DNA of 64,000 bases, taken from contig JAUPSS010000004.1 in the NCBI GenBank assembly GCA_040285825.1, positions 3,541,658-3,605,657 of the forward strand. The letters are read 5' to 3'. This DNA comes from Eukaryota sp. TZLM1-RC. Its lineage: Eukaryota > Metamonada: BaSk clade. The number at the start of each line of letters is the position of its first letter. Within the stretch, counting starts at the first letter, position 1. This document shows, piece after piece, positions 51,645-62,142 of the stretch. The notes below the pieces were generated by a model. The model saw only the letters and a list, made by a program, of their open reading frames with translations, was not told where the DNA came from and searched no databases. The position numbers and the translations under genes were made by a program.

Positions 51645-54600
51645 ATTTTATGGAAAATCATCCACATTGGTCTATGAAAACTTTGACCTGCTTTCGTCTT
51701 CAGGTGTTAAACAAGGTGATCCACTTGGTCCTTTTTTCTTTTGTCTGGCAATTCATCCATTAATGTGCGAATTGAAAGAAAAATTCCGCGAAATAGACAT
51801 TGTAGCATATATGGATGACATTTCTGTAATTGCTCCTATTACAATTCTGAAACAAATAGCAACTTTTATTCAACAGCGTTATCATGATCATTTCATGCAA
51901 AACGATTCTTCTTGTGTTCAGCCGATGAAAAGACAGCAGAATGGTTCCAAATATGAATCATATCACATTCATGAAACGCAACATTGTTGGTCCCCTATTT
52001 TGCTTATTGAGTTTTGACTTACCCCAGGTCAAGTCAACTTACATTGATACAAAGGTGATTCGATGCTCTGAGCACTATCAACCTAGATTTTCCTTTTGAA
52101 TACATTTTCAAAACTGTATGTGTTGTACTAAACGTTGTAATGGGTTCGAGTTCATCAAAAAATTTATAGATTTAAAAAAAGAAAAAAATTTAATTGTTGT
52201 TTGGTAACTTTATTGAGAATTGATTTGTTCAATTGTTTCATTTCTTTATTCATTTGACTTGATGCTGTCGATTGTCTACACTTTTCTGACGCAAACTCTT
52301 AAAAGTTGATATTTTGCATGGTGACTAAGGGTTTGATGTAATGATCTCCATTTATCAGCGTATTTAAGTGAGTTGTTGGAGTGCCTTTTGGGTTATTTTG
52401 TTTAAACATTTGCTCTATTGTTTTCAAGATTTTGAAAACAAAAAAAGTCAATCCAAAATCCGTCCAATTGCAATTGGAGAATCGTTTTCAAGAATTCTTG
52501 CGTCTCTTGTTTTCAATAGAATTGGGAAAAAAAGCCAAGGAATTTTTCAGTCCATTTCAATTTGGAATCAAGACAATTGATGGTGCTTCTTCTGCTGCTC
52601 TTTCGTCGGATGTGTTTTTTAATTCTAGTGATTCTAATTACATCTTCAATTTAGATTTTAAGAATGCTTTCAATTCTGTATCTCGTTCTTCCATTTTACC
52701 TTTGCTGCGAAAGCATTTTCCTGAAGTTGAGCCTTTTTTCTATTCATTTTATGGAAAATCATCCACATTGGTCTATGAAAACTTTGACCTGCTTTCGTCT
52801 TCAGGTGTTAAACAAGGTGATCCACTTGGTCCTTTTTTCTTTTTTTTGTCTGGCAATTCATCCATTAATGTGCGAATTGAAAGAAAAATTCCGAGAAATA
52901 GATATTGTAGCATATATGGATGACATTTCTGTAATTGCTCCTATTACAATTCTGAAACAAATAGCAACTTTTATTCAACAGCGTTATCATGATCATTTCA
53001 TGCAAAACGATTCTTCTTGTGTTCAGCCGATGAAAAGACAGCAGAATGGTTCCAAATATGAATCATATCACATTCATGAAACGCAACATTGTTGGTCCCC
53101 TATTTTGCACATTGAGTTTTGACTCACCCCAGGTCAAGTCAACTTACATTGATACAAAGGTGATTCGATGCTCTGAGCACTATCAACCTAGATTTTCCTT
53201 TTGAATACATTTTCAAAACTGTATGTGTTGTACTAAACGTTGTAATGGGTTCGAGTTCATCAAAGAATTTATAGATTTACAAAAAGAAAAAATTTAATTG
53301 TTGTTTGGTAACTTTATTGAGAATTGATTTGTTCAATTGTTTCATTTCTTTATTCATTTGACTTGATGCTGTCGATTGTCTACACTTTTCTGACGCAAAC
53401 TCTTAAAAGTTGATATTTTGCATGGTGACTAAGGGTTTGATGTAATGATCTCCATTTATCAGCGTATTTAAGTGAGTTGTTGGAGTGCCTTTTGGGTTAT
53501 TTTGTTTAAACATTTGCTCTATTGTTTTCAAGATTTTGAAAACAAAAAAAGTCAATCCAAAATCCGTCCAATTGCAATTGGAGAATCGTTTTCAAGAATT
53601 CTTGCGTCTCTTGTTTTCAATAGAATTGGGAAAAAAGCCAAGGAATTTTTCAGTCCATTTCAATTTGGAATCAAGACAATTGATGGTGCTTCTTCTGCTG
53701 CTCTTTCGTCGGATGTGTTTTTTAATTCTAGTGATTCTAATTACATCTTCAATTTAGATTTTAAGAATGCTTTCAATTCTGTATCTCGTTCTTCCATTTT
53801 ACCTTTGCTGCGAAATCATTTTCCTGAAGTTGAGCCTTTGTTCTATTCATTTTATGGAAAATCATCCACATTGGTCTATGAAAACTTTGACCTGCTTTCG
53901 TCTTCAGGTGTTAAACAAGGTGATCCACTTGGTCCTTTTTTCTTTTGTCTGGCAATTCATCCATTAATGTGCGAATTGAAAGAAAAATTCCGAGAAATAG
54001 ATATTGTAGCATATATGGATGACATTTCTGAAATTGCTCCTATTACAATTCTGAAACAAATAGTAACTTTTATTCAACAGCGTTATCATGATCATTTCAT
54101 GCAAAACGATTCTTCTTGTGTTCAGCCGATGAAAAGACAGCAGAATGGTTCCAAATATGAATCATATCACGTTCATGAAACGCAACATTGTTGGTCCCCT
54201 TTTTGCACATTGAGTTTTGACTCACCCCAGGTCAAGTCAACTTACATTGATACAAAGGTGATTCGATGCTCTGAGCACTATCAACCTAGATTTTCCTTTT
54301 GAATACATTTTCAAAACTGTATGTGTTGTACTAAACGTTGTAATGGGTTCGAGTTCATCAAAGAATTTATAGATTTAAAAAAAGAAAAGAATTTAATTGT
54401 TGTTTGGTAACTTTATTGAGAATTGATTTGTTCAATTGTTTCATTTCTTTATTCATTTGACTTGATGCTGTCGATTGTCTACACCTTTCTGACGCAAACT
54501 CTTAAAAGTTGATATTTTGCATGGTGACTAAGGGTTTGATGTAATGATCTCCATTTATCAGCGTATTTAAGTGAGTTGTTGGAGTGCCTTTTGGGTTATT

Positions 54601-54778
54601 TTGTTTAAACATTTGCTCTATTGTTTTCAAGATTTTGAAAACAAAAAAGGTCAATCCAAAATCCGTCCAATTGCAATTGGAGAATCGTTTTCAAGAATTC
54701 TTGCGTCTCTTGTTTTCAATAGAATTGGGAAAAAAGCCAAGGAATTTTTCAGTCCATTTCAATTTGGAATCAAGACAA

Positions 54779-55338
54779 AGTGTTTCCCCTGCTGAAGGAA
54801 ACACTTTCTCTGAATAATTTTGGTTCTGATGATAGAGCTGATGTATACTGTGATTGGATTGATAATTCTGAAGCTATTGTTGACTTTGTCTCATGTAATG
54901 TTGCAAACGATACTTTGGTTCACAGAAGAAAACTTAATCCTGTGGCTGCTCTGGATTTTAAAGCAAAAGAGAAACATAGAAAATATGATAAAGATATTGA
55001 AGAGGCTAATGTCGATTGAAATACACAGCTGGTTTTTATTGCTTTCCCATTTTCGATAAATGGCAGATTTTCAGTTGAAGCAGAAACTTTTTTGAATGAC
55101 TTCCAAAAAATGGTGCAAGAAAAAACAATGAGAAGATTTGATATATTTTTATGGCGTTCACGGATTCAATTTGCCATTATTAATAGATTACCACGGTTTT
55201 TCAATAGAATAAGAGAAGCTTTAGCTAGACAGCAAGCAGATCAAAATTTTGTAGAGGAAATCTTGGTTCAATGATAGTCGTCCCATTAGTATTGAGTTAA
55301 TTTAATCAAGTGTGCAAATTCAATAAATAAAAAAATAT
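54779..55338 (+). mobile_element. Element B copy 6 inserted in array unit 8
   Basis: 560 bp between AATCAAGACAA duplications (54768-54778 and 55339-55349). It starts at the LLKETLSLNNFGSDDRADV segment and ends in AATAAATAAAAAAATAT. A TGA at about 55017 breaks the frame. Strong 5' truncation plus an A-rich end is the classic target-primed pattern. Confidence 0.93.
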
Positions 55339-57370
55339 AATCAAGACAATTGATGGTGCTTCTTCTGCTGCTCTTTCGTCGGATGTGTATTTTAATTCTA
55401 GTGATTCTAATTACATCTTCAATTTAGATTTTAAGAATGCTTTCAATTCTGTATCTCGTTCTTCCATTTTACCTTTGCTGCGAAAGCATTTTCCTGAAGT
55501 TGAGCCTTTGTTCTATTCATTTTATGGAAAATCATCCACATTGGTCTATGAAAACTTTGACCTGCTTTCGTCTTCAGGTGTTAAACAAGGTGATCCACTT
55601 GGTCCTTTTTTCTTTTGTCTGGCAATTCATCCATTAATGTGCGAATTGAAAGAAAAATTCCGAGAAATAGATATTGTAGCATATATGGATGACATTTCTG
55701 AAATTGCTCCTATTACAATTCTGAAACAAATAGCAACTTTTATTCAACAGCGTTATGACGATATTGGTCTCTCATTGAATATCTCCAAATGTTTGATTAT
55801 TGGCCATGAACCAATTGATTTTTTCATTAATGATGTCAATGTTCCCTTTATCAATTATGATCAGTCTGGTTTTCGTTTTTTGGGTTGTTATCTCGGAAAT
55901 ATTGATGAAGACAAAGGCCAACTTTCGACTCTGTTGACTCAATTTGGAAATGAACTAGAATCAATAGAAAATTTAAATATTGAGAAACATTTGAAATTCT
56001 GTTTCCTAAAAGTCTGTTATTCTGGAAAATTTACTTATATTTTGAGATCAACATCACCATCAATTTCTTTGGAGTTTTGTCGCATTGTTAATGAACAAAG
56101 AACCAATTTTTTAGCAAAATTATTGGAAATTGATGCATCTCAGTTACGAAGCCACATTTTTTGTGGTACAAATTTTGGTGGTGTTGATTTTCATAAATCA
56201 AGCTACCTTTGTAAAGCTGCCTTTATTGGAGGTGGAAAGAATTTTATTTATGAATTTGTGAATCGTTTTCCTGAAAAAATTCATCTCATTGAAAATTGTG
56301 GCAGCTCTTATCTTATTTCTTTGCAACAGGAAATTGAAACTCTTTCACCCATTATTTGGGCTAAATGTTTCCCCTCTGATATTGTGGAACTTCCTTCAAG
56401 AAGCTTGCTCTCCTTACCACTGACTTTTGCAAAATTGCAGAAAAAGATCTTGAAAGTTTTAGAAAACTTGGATTATATTGTACGTCTTAGCTTGGCTAAG
56501 GAAAAAAATCCCGTTTTTGCAAACTTTTTGATTGATCTTGAAGACAGTTGTTCAAGTTGCCTAATCTCCCCAATTCCCAACATTTATGGCCTTCTACTTA
56601 ATGATCACCAATGGACCACTGCAATGAGAATGAGATGTTTTCTATGGCCTTGTTCATTACCAAATGATTTAATTTGTCGCTGCAAGAGTGTTGTTACGCT
56701 TTCCCATATTTTAAACTGTAAGTATTTTATAACTTATCGCTCAATTGTTCATGACTCAGTTCCTGATCAATTATATGCCATGTGCAAAAGTTTCAATATA
56801 GAGGCATTTATTGAGCCACTAGTACGTAAGCTGTCTTCAGATCAAACTGATGATTCCTTTGGTAAAAGAAGGGCAGATTTAGTAGCTCCAGGGATCGATG
56901 GTGTTCTCAATGTTGTAGATGTTGTCTCGGTTGATGTTTGCAAAAATTCTGCTGCTCGTTTAGTGTATTCCGCTGATTCGCCGTTATCTAACGCCAAAAA
57001 AAAGAAGATAAAACAATATGAAGAACCTTTGGCACAGTTAGGTAGAGTGGAACATGTGAAATATCAGTTTGTGCCGTTTGCAATTTCTCTTTTTGGCAAT
57101 ATTGGACCTTCAGGCTTGCACTTTTTGGAAAATTTTAAAAAAGTGTTACTGAATAGGTCTGGTAAAACAATGAACTCCACTTTCTGGTTAAATAGAATTG
57201 TTTTTTGCATTTTCAAGTCTATTCCTACAATGATTTCAAAGGCACTTTTAGCTATCGGTGTAGAATATGAACGTAATGCTGTGAGTAGGTTCAGTAATAG
57301 TGACGCTTGTTTGGAGGATATTGAATTCTAGATGGTTATTTTTATCTCAATAAATATTCCGGTTTTTAAA
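55339..57370 (+). mobile_element. Element A, most complete copy, at the end of the array
   Basis: The last array unit continues past FIQQRY at 55756 into the rest of the element, ending with AATAAATATTCCGG and a T/A-rich tail at about 57370. Together with 54085-54778 it spans about 2.7 kb of one element. Confidence 0.9.
55385..57331 (+). CDS. Element A polyprotein: RT, Cys/His knuckle, restriction-like endonuclease
   Basis: An uninterrupted frame of 648 residues, 5'-open because the upstream part is cut by element B copy 6 (55385 is a non-ATG position). RT palm: D15 in NLDFKNAF, SSGVKQGDPLGP at 63-74 and YMDD at 100-103. A middle linker and thumb region follow. The knuckle CRCKSVVTLSHILNC is near residue 430. 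The endonuclease-like part has RRADL (D498), NVVDVV (D512) and KKKKIKQYEEP (538-548), the layout of the C-terminal restriction-like endonuclease in R2/CRE-type non-LTR elements. It would nick the target and prime cDNA synthesis from the 3' OH. Probably non-autonomous as it stands, lacking its start. Confidence 0.85.
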   Translation: MYFNSSDSNYIFNLDFKNAFNSVSRSSILPLLRKHFPEVEPLFYSFYGKSSTLVYENFDLLSSSGVKQGDPLGPFFFCLAIHPLMCELKEKFREIDIVAYMDDISEIAPITILKQIATFIQQRYDDIGLSLNISKCLIIGHEPIDFFINDVNVPFINYDQSGFRFLGCYLGNIDEDKGQLSTLLTQFGNELESIENLNIEKHLKFCFLKVCYSGKFTYILRSTSPSISLEFCRIVNEQRTNFLAKLLEIDASQLRSHIFCGTNFGGVDFHKSSYLCKAAFIGGGKNFIYEFVNRFPEKIHLIENCGSSYLISLQQEIETLSPIIWAKCFPSDIVELPSRSLLSLPLTFAKLQKKILKVLENLDYIVRLSLAKEKNPVFANFLIDLEDSCSSCLISPIPNIYGLLLNDHQWTTAMRMRCFLWPCSLPNDLICRCKSVVTLSHILNCKYFITYRSIVHDSVPDQLYAMCKSFNIEAFIEPLVRKLSSDQTDDSFGKRRADLVAPGIDGVLNVVDVVSVDVCKNSAARLVYSADSPLSNAKKKKIKQYEEPLAQLGRVEHVKYQFVPFAISLFGNIGPSGLHFLENFKKVLLNRSGKTMNSTFWLNRIVFCIFKSIPTMISKALLAIGVEYERNAVSRFSNSDACLEDIEF

Positions 57371-57630
57371 AAAAATTGTTGGTTTAGTAAATATTATGTG
57401 TTATAATTTTCTTACTGTTGAAACTTGATGGAAGTGGAAATGTAACAAGAATGTCGAATCAGATGGATTCCATATCACCAAGTCTACTAAAAAATGTTAA
57501 AAAATTTTTATTGACCTGCAACACTTAATTAATTCTAATTTAAATAAGGGAAACTTTTTTGGATTTGTAAGACTGGTTGCCTCAACTACTATTTGCCACT
57601 TTTGTGCTATTTGCCGATGTCTCCTTTGAC

Positions 57631-60600
57631 ATGCCCAGTTCTAGTCCACGTAAATCTAGACGTTCATTATCTGCCATTCCTCAAATGGACCCTTTCTTTT
57701 CCTCATGTTTAGATGCCCTCACAGAAAATACCCAGCAATCTGTTTACCACCATCTTTCCGACTACAATGACCCTTGTACGATTGAAGACCTCTCACCAAA
57801 GTCTCACCGTGACCCAGACATTGAACAAGAGGCCGAACGAAGACTGTCCCTAATCAAAGCCAACCCCTTCTCCAAACCTTTACCCCAACCTCTCTCCACC
57901 TCCACCAATCCTTCCTTAGTCCATCTCACCCCACGTACCATGAGATCTGTCCTGACTGGGTCTAAAGGAACCACCCCCATTAGGAAAAAAGAAATTTCAT
58001 ATAATCATTTATTAAAGGAAGATCACGTTGATTCATTACTGTACAAAAGACGACCCCATACTGCTGCAACCAGAACAGTGCCTCAAACAGTGGCTCAGCT
58101 GCTCAAAGGGAAGCATTCATCCAGAAAAGTGACCAGGATGAGTCCTAGTAGAAGACCTGTGAGTCATATTGATTCGGCCGATCTAAAGAAGGAGGGTTTA
58201 TGGAGGGAAGAGAGTGAGGCGGAAGAGTCTATGACAGTCGAGAGAGAAGGTCAAAATGTGGAAACTGATGATGTGGTAGGTCAAAAAGATGAGGTGGAGT
58301 CTTGTCTGGTCAAGGAGAGCCAAGATTCGAATGATTTATTTAAAACCCTTGATTCATTATCATCTCAATCAAATAAACCCTTAACCAATCAAACTACCAA
58401 TCAATTCGTCCATGAAAAGATTAGTTTTGCTGGTCCTCAAAGGTCAATTGATGATTTGATTAATGATCCTTTCAGAGGTCTCTATAGTGGTCTTTCTCTC
58501 AGCTCAAAGTCAACAAAAGTCAAGGGCAGTGGGGATCAGGTCAAAATATTTGAAAACTTGGCTAAAAATTTGCTTAAAAAGGTTGAAAATTCTGTCCACA
58601 CAATTCAAGACAACCAAGCAAACAGTGAAGACATCAATTACCAAATTGGTATTCTTAATGAATTGAAGATAATTCTTGAATCTGTTGACCGGGATGCAAT
58701 GTTTAAAGAGGAATTAATTAATCTCCCAGACTATGAAATTCGTGACAAGCTGCTGACAGTTAGTAGAGATCACGATGAGCTCAAGTCGAAATATTCGGAC
58801 CTGAGGGAAACCAACTGTATGCTTGAGTTGAGACTTCAATCAATGGAAAAGGCGGTTATGGATGTTCTAGGCCAGTTTCTCAATGAAAAAAATGAAGCTG
58901 ATCGACTCAGAGAGCGAATCAAACTGCTTCAATCGGAAGCTAATCAATCAACCTCTCAAGTTTTGGTCGAGACCGCCATTTCATGTGGTAATCTAACGGA
59001 AAGTGATGTTGATTGTGTTGATTCTGGTGAGCTTGGTCCTCCAATGACCAAAGCTACAAACACTTATTCAAAAGTTGGGTTAAAATTTGACAGATTTATC
59101 GACAAATCCAATCAAACCTTTCAAATGTCGAGTGACAAGTCGGTTTCGGTTAATTTTAACTTATTGGATCAGCAAGATAATGCAACTGATGATCTTTTTG
59201 ATATACCTTCAATAGGACGACAAGCTGTTTGTTTTGGACAAACAGACAAGAACCAAGAAAAAGGAAAAGCAGAATCAAAGGTTTTACCAAAGATCTTGAG
59301 TGTCGAGCACCTTTATGCCAAGAGTTTTCTTGATAATTCTCGTAGTCAACGACGGTCAAGCAATTCTGAACCTTTTCGCCATTCTAACGTCACTATTGAA
59401 TCATCTGTTCCGATGTATTCCAAATCAAAAAATTCCGTTACTCAATCACGAAATTTTTCCAATCAAGTTGACTTTAATCAATCAAATAATCAATTAATTA
59501 ATCAATCAAATAATCAATCATGTATAGAATGTGAGGCAAACAAACTTCGACTGTCCATATTAGAACAATCTATCTCTTCTTACACTAATGAACTCTCCTT
59601 GGTCAAACAACGATTGGGAACTCATTTAGCTAACAGTTTTTCTTTGGAGGGGTTCAAAGAGCAAGGTACACAAATGAGCACCAGGTCAATGCTTTCTATT
59701 TGCCCTCTTCATCGTAGAACTTTCTTTCCTTCATCGTTACCACGGCCTCTAAGCTCCAAGGAAGTGAGTGGGTGGGGAAAGGAACAGAAACAAGAAGGGT
59801 TCCACGAAGGAAAGCAACTTGATAAGGAAGTTCAAGTTGAAGCTTCAATTGATTTAAATCCTGCAAGTTTAAAAGAATTCGAAACAGATTTAACTCGAGT
59901 GCAGAATGGTAATTCAACTTATTCAATGACCAAGTCCAAAAATTCCATGGATTCTATGAGTCGACATTGTTTCAAGGAAGGTGATTTTGGTGATTCGCTG
60001 GACAAGTCTGAACCAGTTTTCAGTGATTTTAACGAGGATTACCCTTCAAGTACATCAAATGCATCAAGGATATATTCTGGTGGGTTAGCTTCAAATCAAA
60101 TAGACAATACCTGGGACATTTTAAACAGTTCAATTAAATCCAAGTCTCCATCCCTCTCTATTTGTCCTTTACCATCGATGTCAGTTGGCAGTATAATTGA
60201 TTTTGGTAAGGAGCAAAGAGACCAACACAAAGTTAGTAAAGAACCTGTGGATCAGTCTGTTTCACCAATAGAACCTTTTCCCTTTGCAAACACTTTGTCA
60301 CCAACATTGTCAGTAGAAAAGGTAAATGAACATTCAGTCGGAATTTTACCAAAGAGCCTCACAACAACCAAAAGGCCTTTGAAACCTCCAAAAACCATTA
60401 AAAGGATTTCTTGTTTGAGAATTGTTCCTTTGTTTTCGGAGTTTATCTCTCTTTCGGAAACTCCCTTTGCGACACCCACCACAAGAGTTTATTCCACTCA
60501 AAGAACGCCATCAGCTACTGCTTCTCGACCTTCATCAACTCTCCCCTCTCCTTTCCGACTAGATCTTTCGTCGGTTGAGGTCGATGGGGATGTGACTTCA

Positions 60601-60711
60601 TCTGATGGTAGAGGATTTTTTATTAATTCGCTTTTGCCCTCAAGTCCTTTGTTGAGACCTGCTACAGGGAAAAGAGATGGCGGAAGAAAACAGTTTAAAA
60701 AATATATTTAA
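57631..60711 (+). CDS. Large Ser/Asn-rich coiled-coil protein, unknown
   Basis: Not recognised. 1026 residues from ATG 57631 (MPSSSPRKSRRS); the frame opens earlier without an ATG. Single exon. The N-terminal 250 residues are basic and Ser/Pro-rich (RKSRRSLSAIPQ, SSRKVTRMSPSRRP). A coiled coil lies at about residues 370-455 (RDHDELKSKYSDLRETNCML, MEKAVMDVLGQFLNEKNEAD, RLRERIKLLQSEA), and a second short one near 640-670 (CIECEANKLRLSILEQ). The rest is low-complexity Ser/Asn/Gln, including NQSNNQLINQSNNQS. The pattern suits a cytoskeletal or centrosomal scaffold, which is inference only. Tail-to-tail with the GT49 gene at 62 bp. Confidence 0.75.
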   Translation: MPSSSPRKSRRSLSAIPQMDPFFSSCLDALTENTQQSVYHHLSDYNDPCTIEDLSPKSHRDPDIEQEAERRLSLIKANPFSKPLPQPLSTSTNPSLVHLTPRTMRSVLTGSKGTTPIRKKEISYNHLLKEDHVDSLLYKRRPHTAATRTVPQTVAQLLKGKHSSRKVTRMSPSRRPVSHIDSADLKKEGLWREESEAEESMTVEREGQNVETDDVVGQKDEVESCLVKESQDSNDLFKTLDSLSSQSNKPLTNQTTNQFVHEKISFAGPQRSIDDLINDPFRGLYSGLSLSSKSTKVKGSGDQVKIFENLAKNLLKKVENSVHTIQDNQANSEDINYQIGILNELKIILESVDRDAMFKEELINLPDYEIRDKLLTVSRDHDELKSKYSDLRETNCMLELRLQSMEKAVMDVLGQFLNEKNEADRLRERIKLLQSEANQSTSQVLVETAISCGNLTESDVDCVDSGELGPPMTKATNTYSKVGLKFDRFIDKSNQTFQMSSDKSVSVNFNLLDQQDNATDDLFDIPSIGRQAVCFGQTDKNQEKGKAESKVLPKILSVEHLYAKSFLDNSRSQRRSSNSEPFRHSNVTIESSVPMYSKSKNSVTQSRNFSNQVDFNQSNNQLINQSNNQSCIECEANKLRLSILEQSISSYTNELSLVKQRLGTHLANSFSLEGFKEQGTQMSTRSMLSICPLHRRTFFPSSLPRPLSSKEVSGWGKEQKQEGFHEGKQLDKEVQVEASIDLNPASLKEFETDLTRVQNGNSTYSMTKSKNSMDSMSRHCFKEGDFGDSLDKSEPVFSDFNEDYPSSTSNASRIYSGGLASNQIDNTWDILNSSIKSKSPSLSICPLPSMSVGSIIDFGKEQRDQHKVSKEPVDQSVSPIEPFPFANTLSPTLSVEKVNEHSVGILPKSLTTTKRPLKPPKTIKRISCLRIVPLFSEFISLSETPFATPTTRVYSTQRTPSATASRPSSTLPSPFRLDLSSVEVDGDVTSSDGRGFFINSLLPSSPLLRPATGKRDGGRKQFKKYI

Positions 60712-60773
60712 AATCTTTTGTAAATACATCATTTATTGCTTTTTTTATTTATTTTTCATAAATACATAATTAT

Positions 60774-61916
60774 CTAATATTTCAAATATTCTTCAAAACT
60801 GTTGAAAAGCAAACCCTGTCTCGCTGCGTGTTCCCAGTGTCCATAAAACTGGTGAAGCTTTCGCCAGTTCAATCCTTTGTTCCACAGGACAGAGAGCCTT
60901 GACTCTGAGGTTGGTGGATGGTATAGATGAACTAGAAACTCTTCAGGCAGAACGAATGGTTGGAAGTTTAGAATTTGTAGGTGGCTGGAGTGCTGCATTT
61001 TGTTACGAAAACCATATGGAAAGCGCTCATCAAATGGTGGTGTTGTCAACCTGTGGGTTATGAAATATGGTTCATTACGTGGATCATTGAAGGCCGTAGG
61101 AATAATGGACCCACTGTTCTGCCACACGTCATACCTTGTTAGATTATGAGCAACAGGGAAGATATGATCAAATGTGTCAATTAATCCAATGTTGAGAAGT
61201 GATAACAATGCTGTTTTGGTTGAAGGAACTTCAATCCCTGCAGCGTAAGGTGGTTGCTCAAAAGCCGGTACAATGTAAACCTCACCAACAGATGGTAGTG
61301 GAGCATGTACAAGTCCAGGAGACGGTATAAAATCAACATCTAACCAGATCTGGTGCGTAGTCTCTACCATTCTGATCACATGGTTTCGGATAGAGTTGAT
61401 GGGCAGAATATCTGTATATCCAAATACAACATCTATGGACACGTCTCTTTGCTTGAGTTGGGTAAAATATTCACTGTCAATAAACGTACAAAGATCCTCC
61501 ACATGGTTTGGTCGTATAAGCAGAACAGCTTTGACAGGACCAGAAAATGCCTGCACCTGAGAATAAAACCTTTCGCGTCTACTGAAAGAAAAGAAGGTTG
61601 TTAAAGTGAGTGATGGTGTTGACGAGGAGTTGACTGCAGTAGACACCCTACTCCTTAACAATGGAACAGAATCTAATTGAAATCTAAAACCATGTTTGGC
61701 GAACCATGGAATCACTGGTAATTTACGTTCTTGAAGTCGTGAGGGTATTATTATGGATCCTTGGCAAAAATGTTCTATTTCTTCCATGTTTCTGGGGAAG
61801 GTAGGCTCTCCAAGATTATAGAAACAAAGGCATATGCTGAACACCGCACACACCACCGCTAAGAGCACATTCAGCCTGTTGATCACTTGTAAAGTAACAT
61901 CAGATATCTTGACCAT
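60774..61916 (-). CDS. GT49-family glycosyltransferase, type II membrane protein
   Basis: 380 residues from ATG 61916. Short cytosolic tail, a signal anchor at about 18-36 (VLLAVVCAVFSICLCFYNL), then a luminal domain, the Golgi enzyme layout. The catalytic segment HQIWLDVDFIPSPGL, with DVD at 193-195, matches the metal-binding DxD of family 49 (B4GAT1 and the C-terminal domain of LARGE). Preceding VFGYTDILPINSIRN and following VYIVPAFE fit too. In animals these add glucuronic acid to xylose on dystroglycan; the acceptor here is unknown. The enzyme is a single domain like B4GAT1 rather than double like LARGE. Confidence 0.85.
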   Translation of the reverse strand: MVKISDVTLQVINRLNVLLAVVCAVFSICLCFYNLGEPTFPRNMEEIEHFCQGSIIIPSRLQERKLPVIPWFAKHGFRFQLDSVPLLRSRVSTAVNSSSTPSLTLTTFFSFSRRERFYSQVQAFSGPVKAVLLIRPNHVEDLCTFIDSEYFTQLKQRDVSIDVVFGYTDILPINSIRNHVIRMVETTHQIWLDVDFIPSPGLVHAPLPSVGEVYIVPAFEQPPYAAGIEVPSTKTALLSLLNIGLIDTFDHIFPVAHNLTRYDVWQNSGSIIPTAFNDPRNEPYFITHRLTTPPFDERFPYGFRNKMQHSSHLQILNFQPFVLPEEFLVHLYHPPTSESRLSVLWNKGLNWRKLHQFYGHWEHAARQGLLFNSFEEYLKY

Positions 61917-62142
61917 CAAAATAGTAGCAACTAGAAGTTGTCACGACAATGTTGATTTGGCAGGTATCATTTCAAGAAAACGATATCTTTATGGAGATAA
62001 AGATGATTGATCAAGAAGGTTAAACAAGTTTATTAAAGCATCATTCAGCAACAGTACGGAGGGGCTTCACTAGTGAGGTAGCTAGATTACACCAATTACT
62101 GGACAAAAGACACAAATAATCAACACAAACAGTACAGATAAC

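Larger units (their letters stand above)
45241..55755 (+). repeat. Tandem array of eight about 1.1-kb units with RT fragments
   Basis: Units begin at 45241, 46343, 47441, 48545, 49643, 51881, 52985 and 54085; spacing is 1098-1104 bp once the inserted element B copies are removed. Each unit has about 480 bp of upstream DNA (ATCATGATCATTT, then non-coding to GTATTTAAGTGAG) and about 620 bp coding the first half of the element A reverse transcriptase (SKIRPIAIGESFSRILAS, LDFKNAFNSVSRS, SSSGVKQGDPLGP, AYMDDI), cut off at FIQQRY. Longest frames are 49030-49779 and 53472-54302 (no ATG at the start). Frameshifts differ between units; units 3 and 6 share the same poly-T expansion. Confidence 0.93.

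Noticed and set aside
45241-55755. CRISPR-like or simple satellite array
   Set aside because: Units are 1.1 kb with coding RT motifs and no short repeat/spacer alternation.
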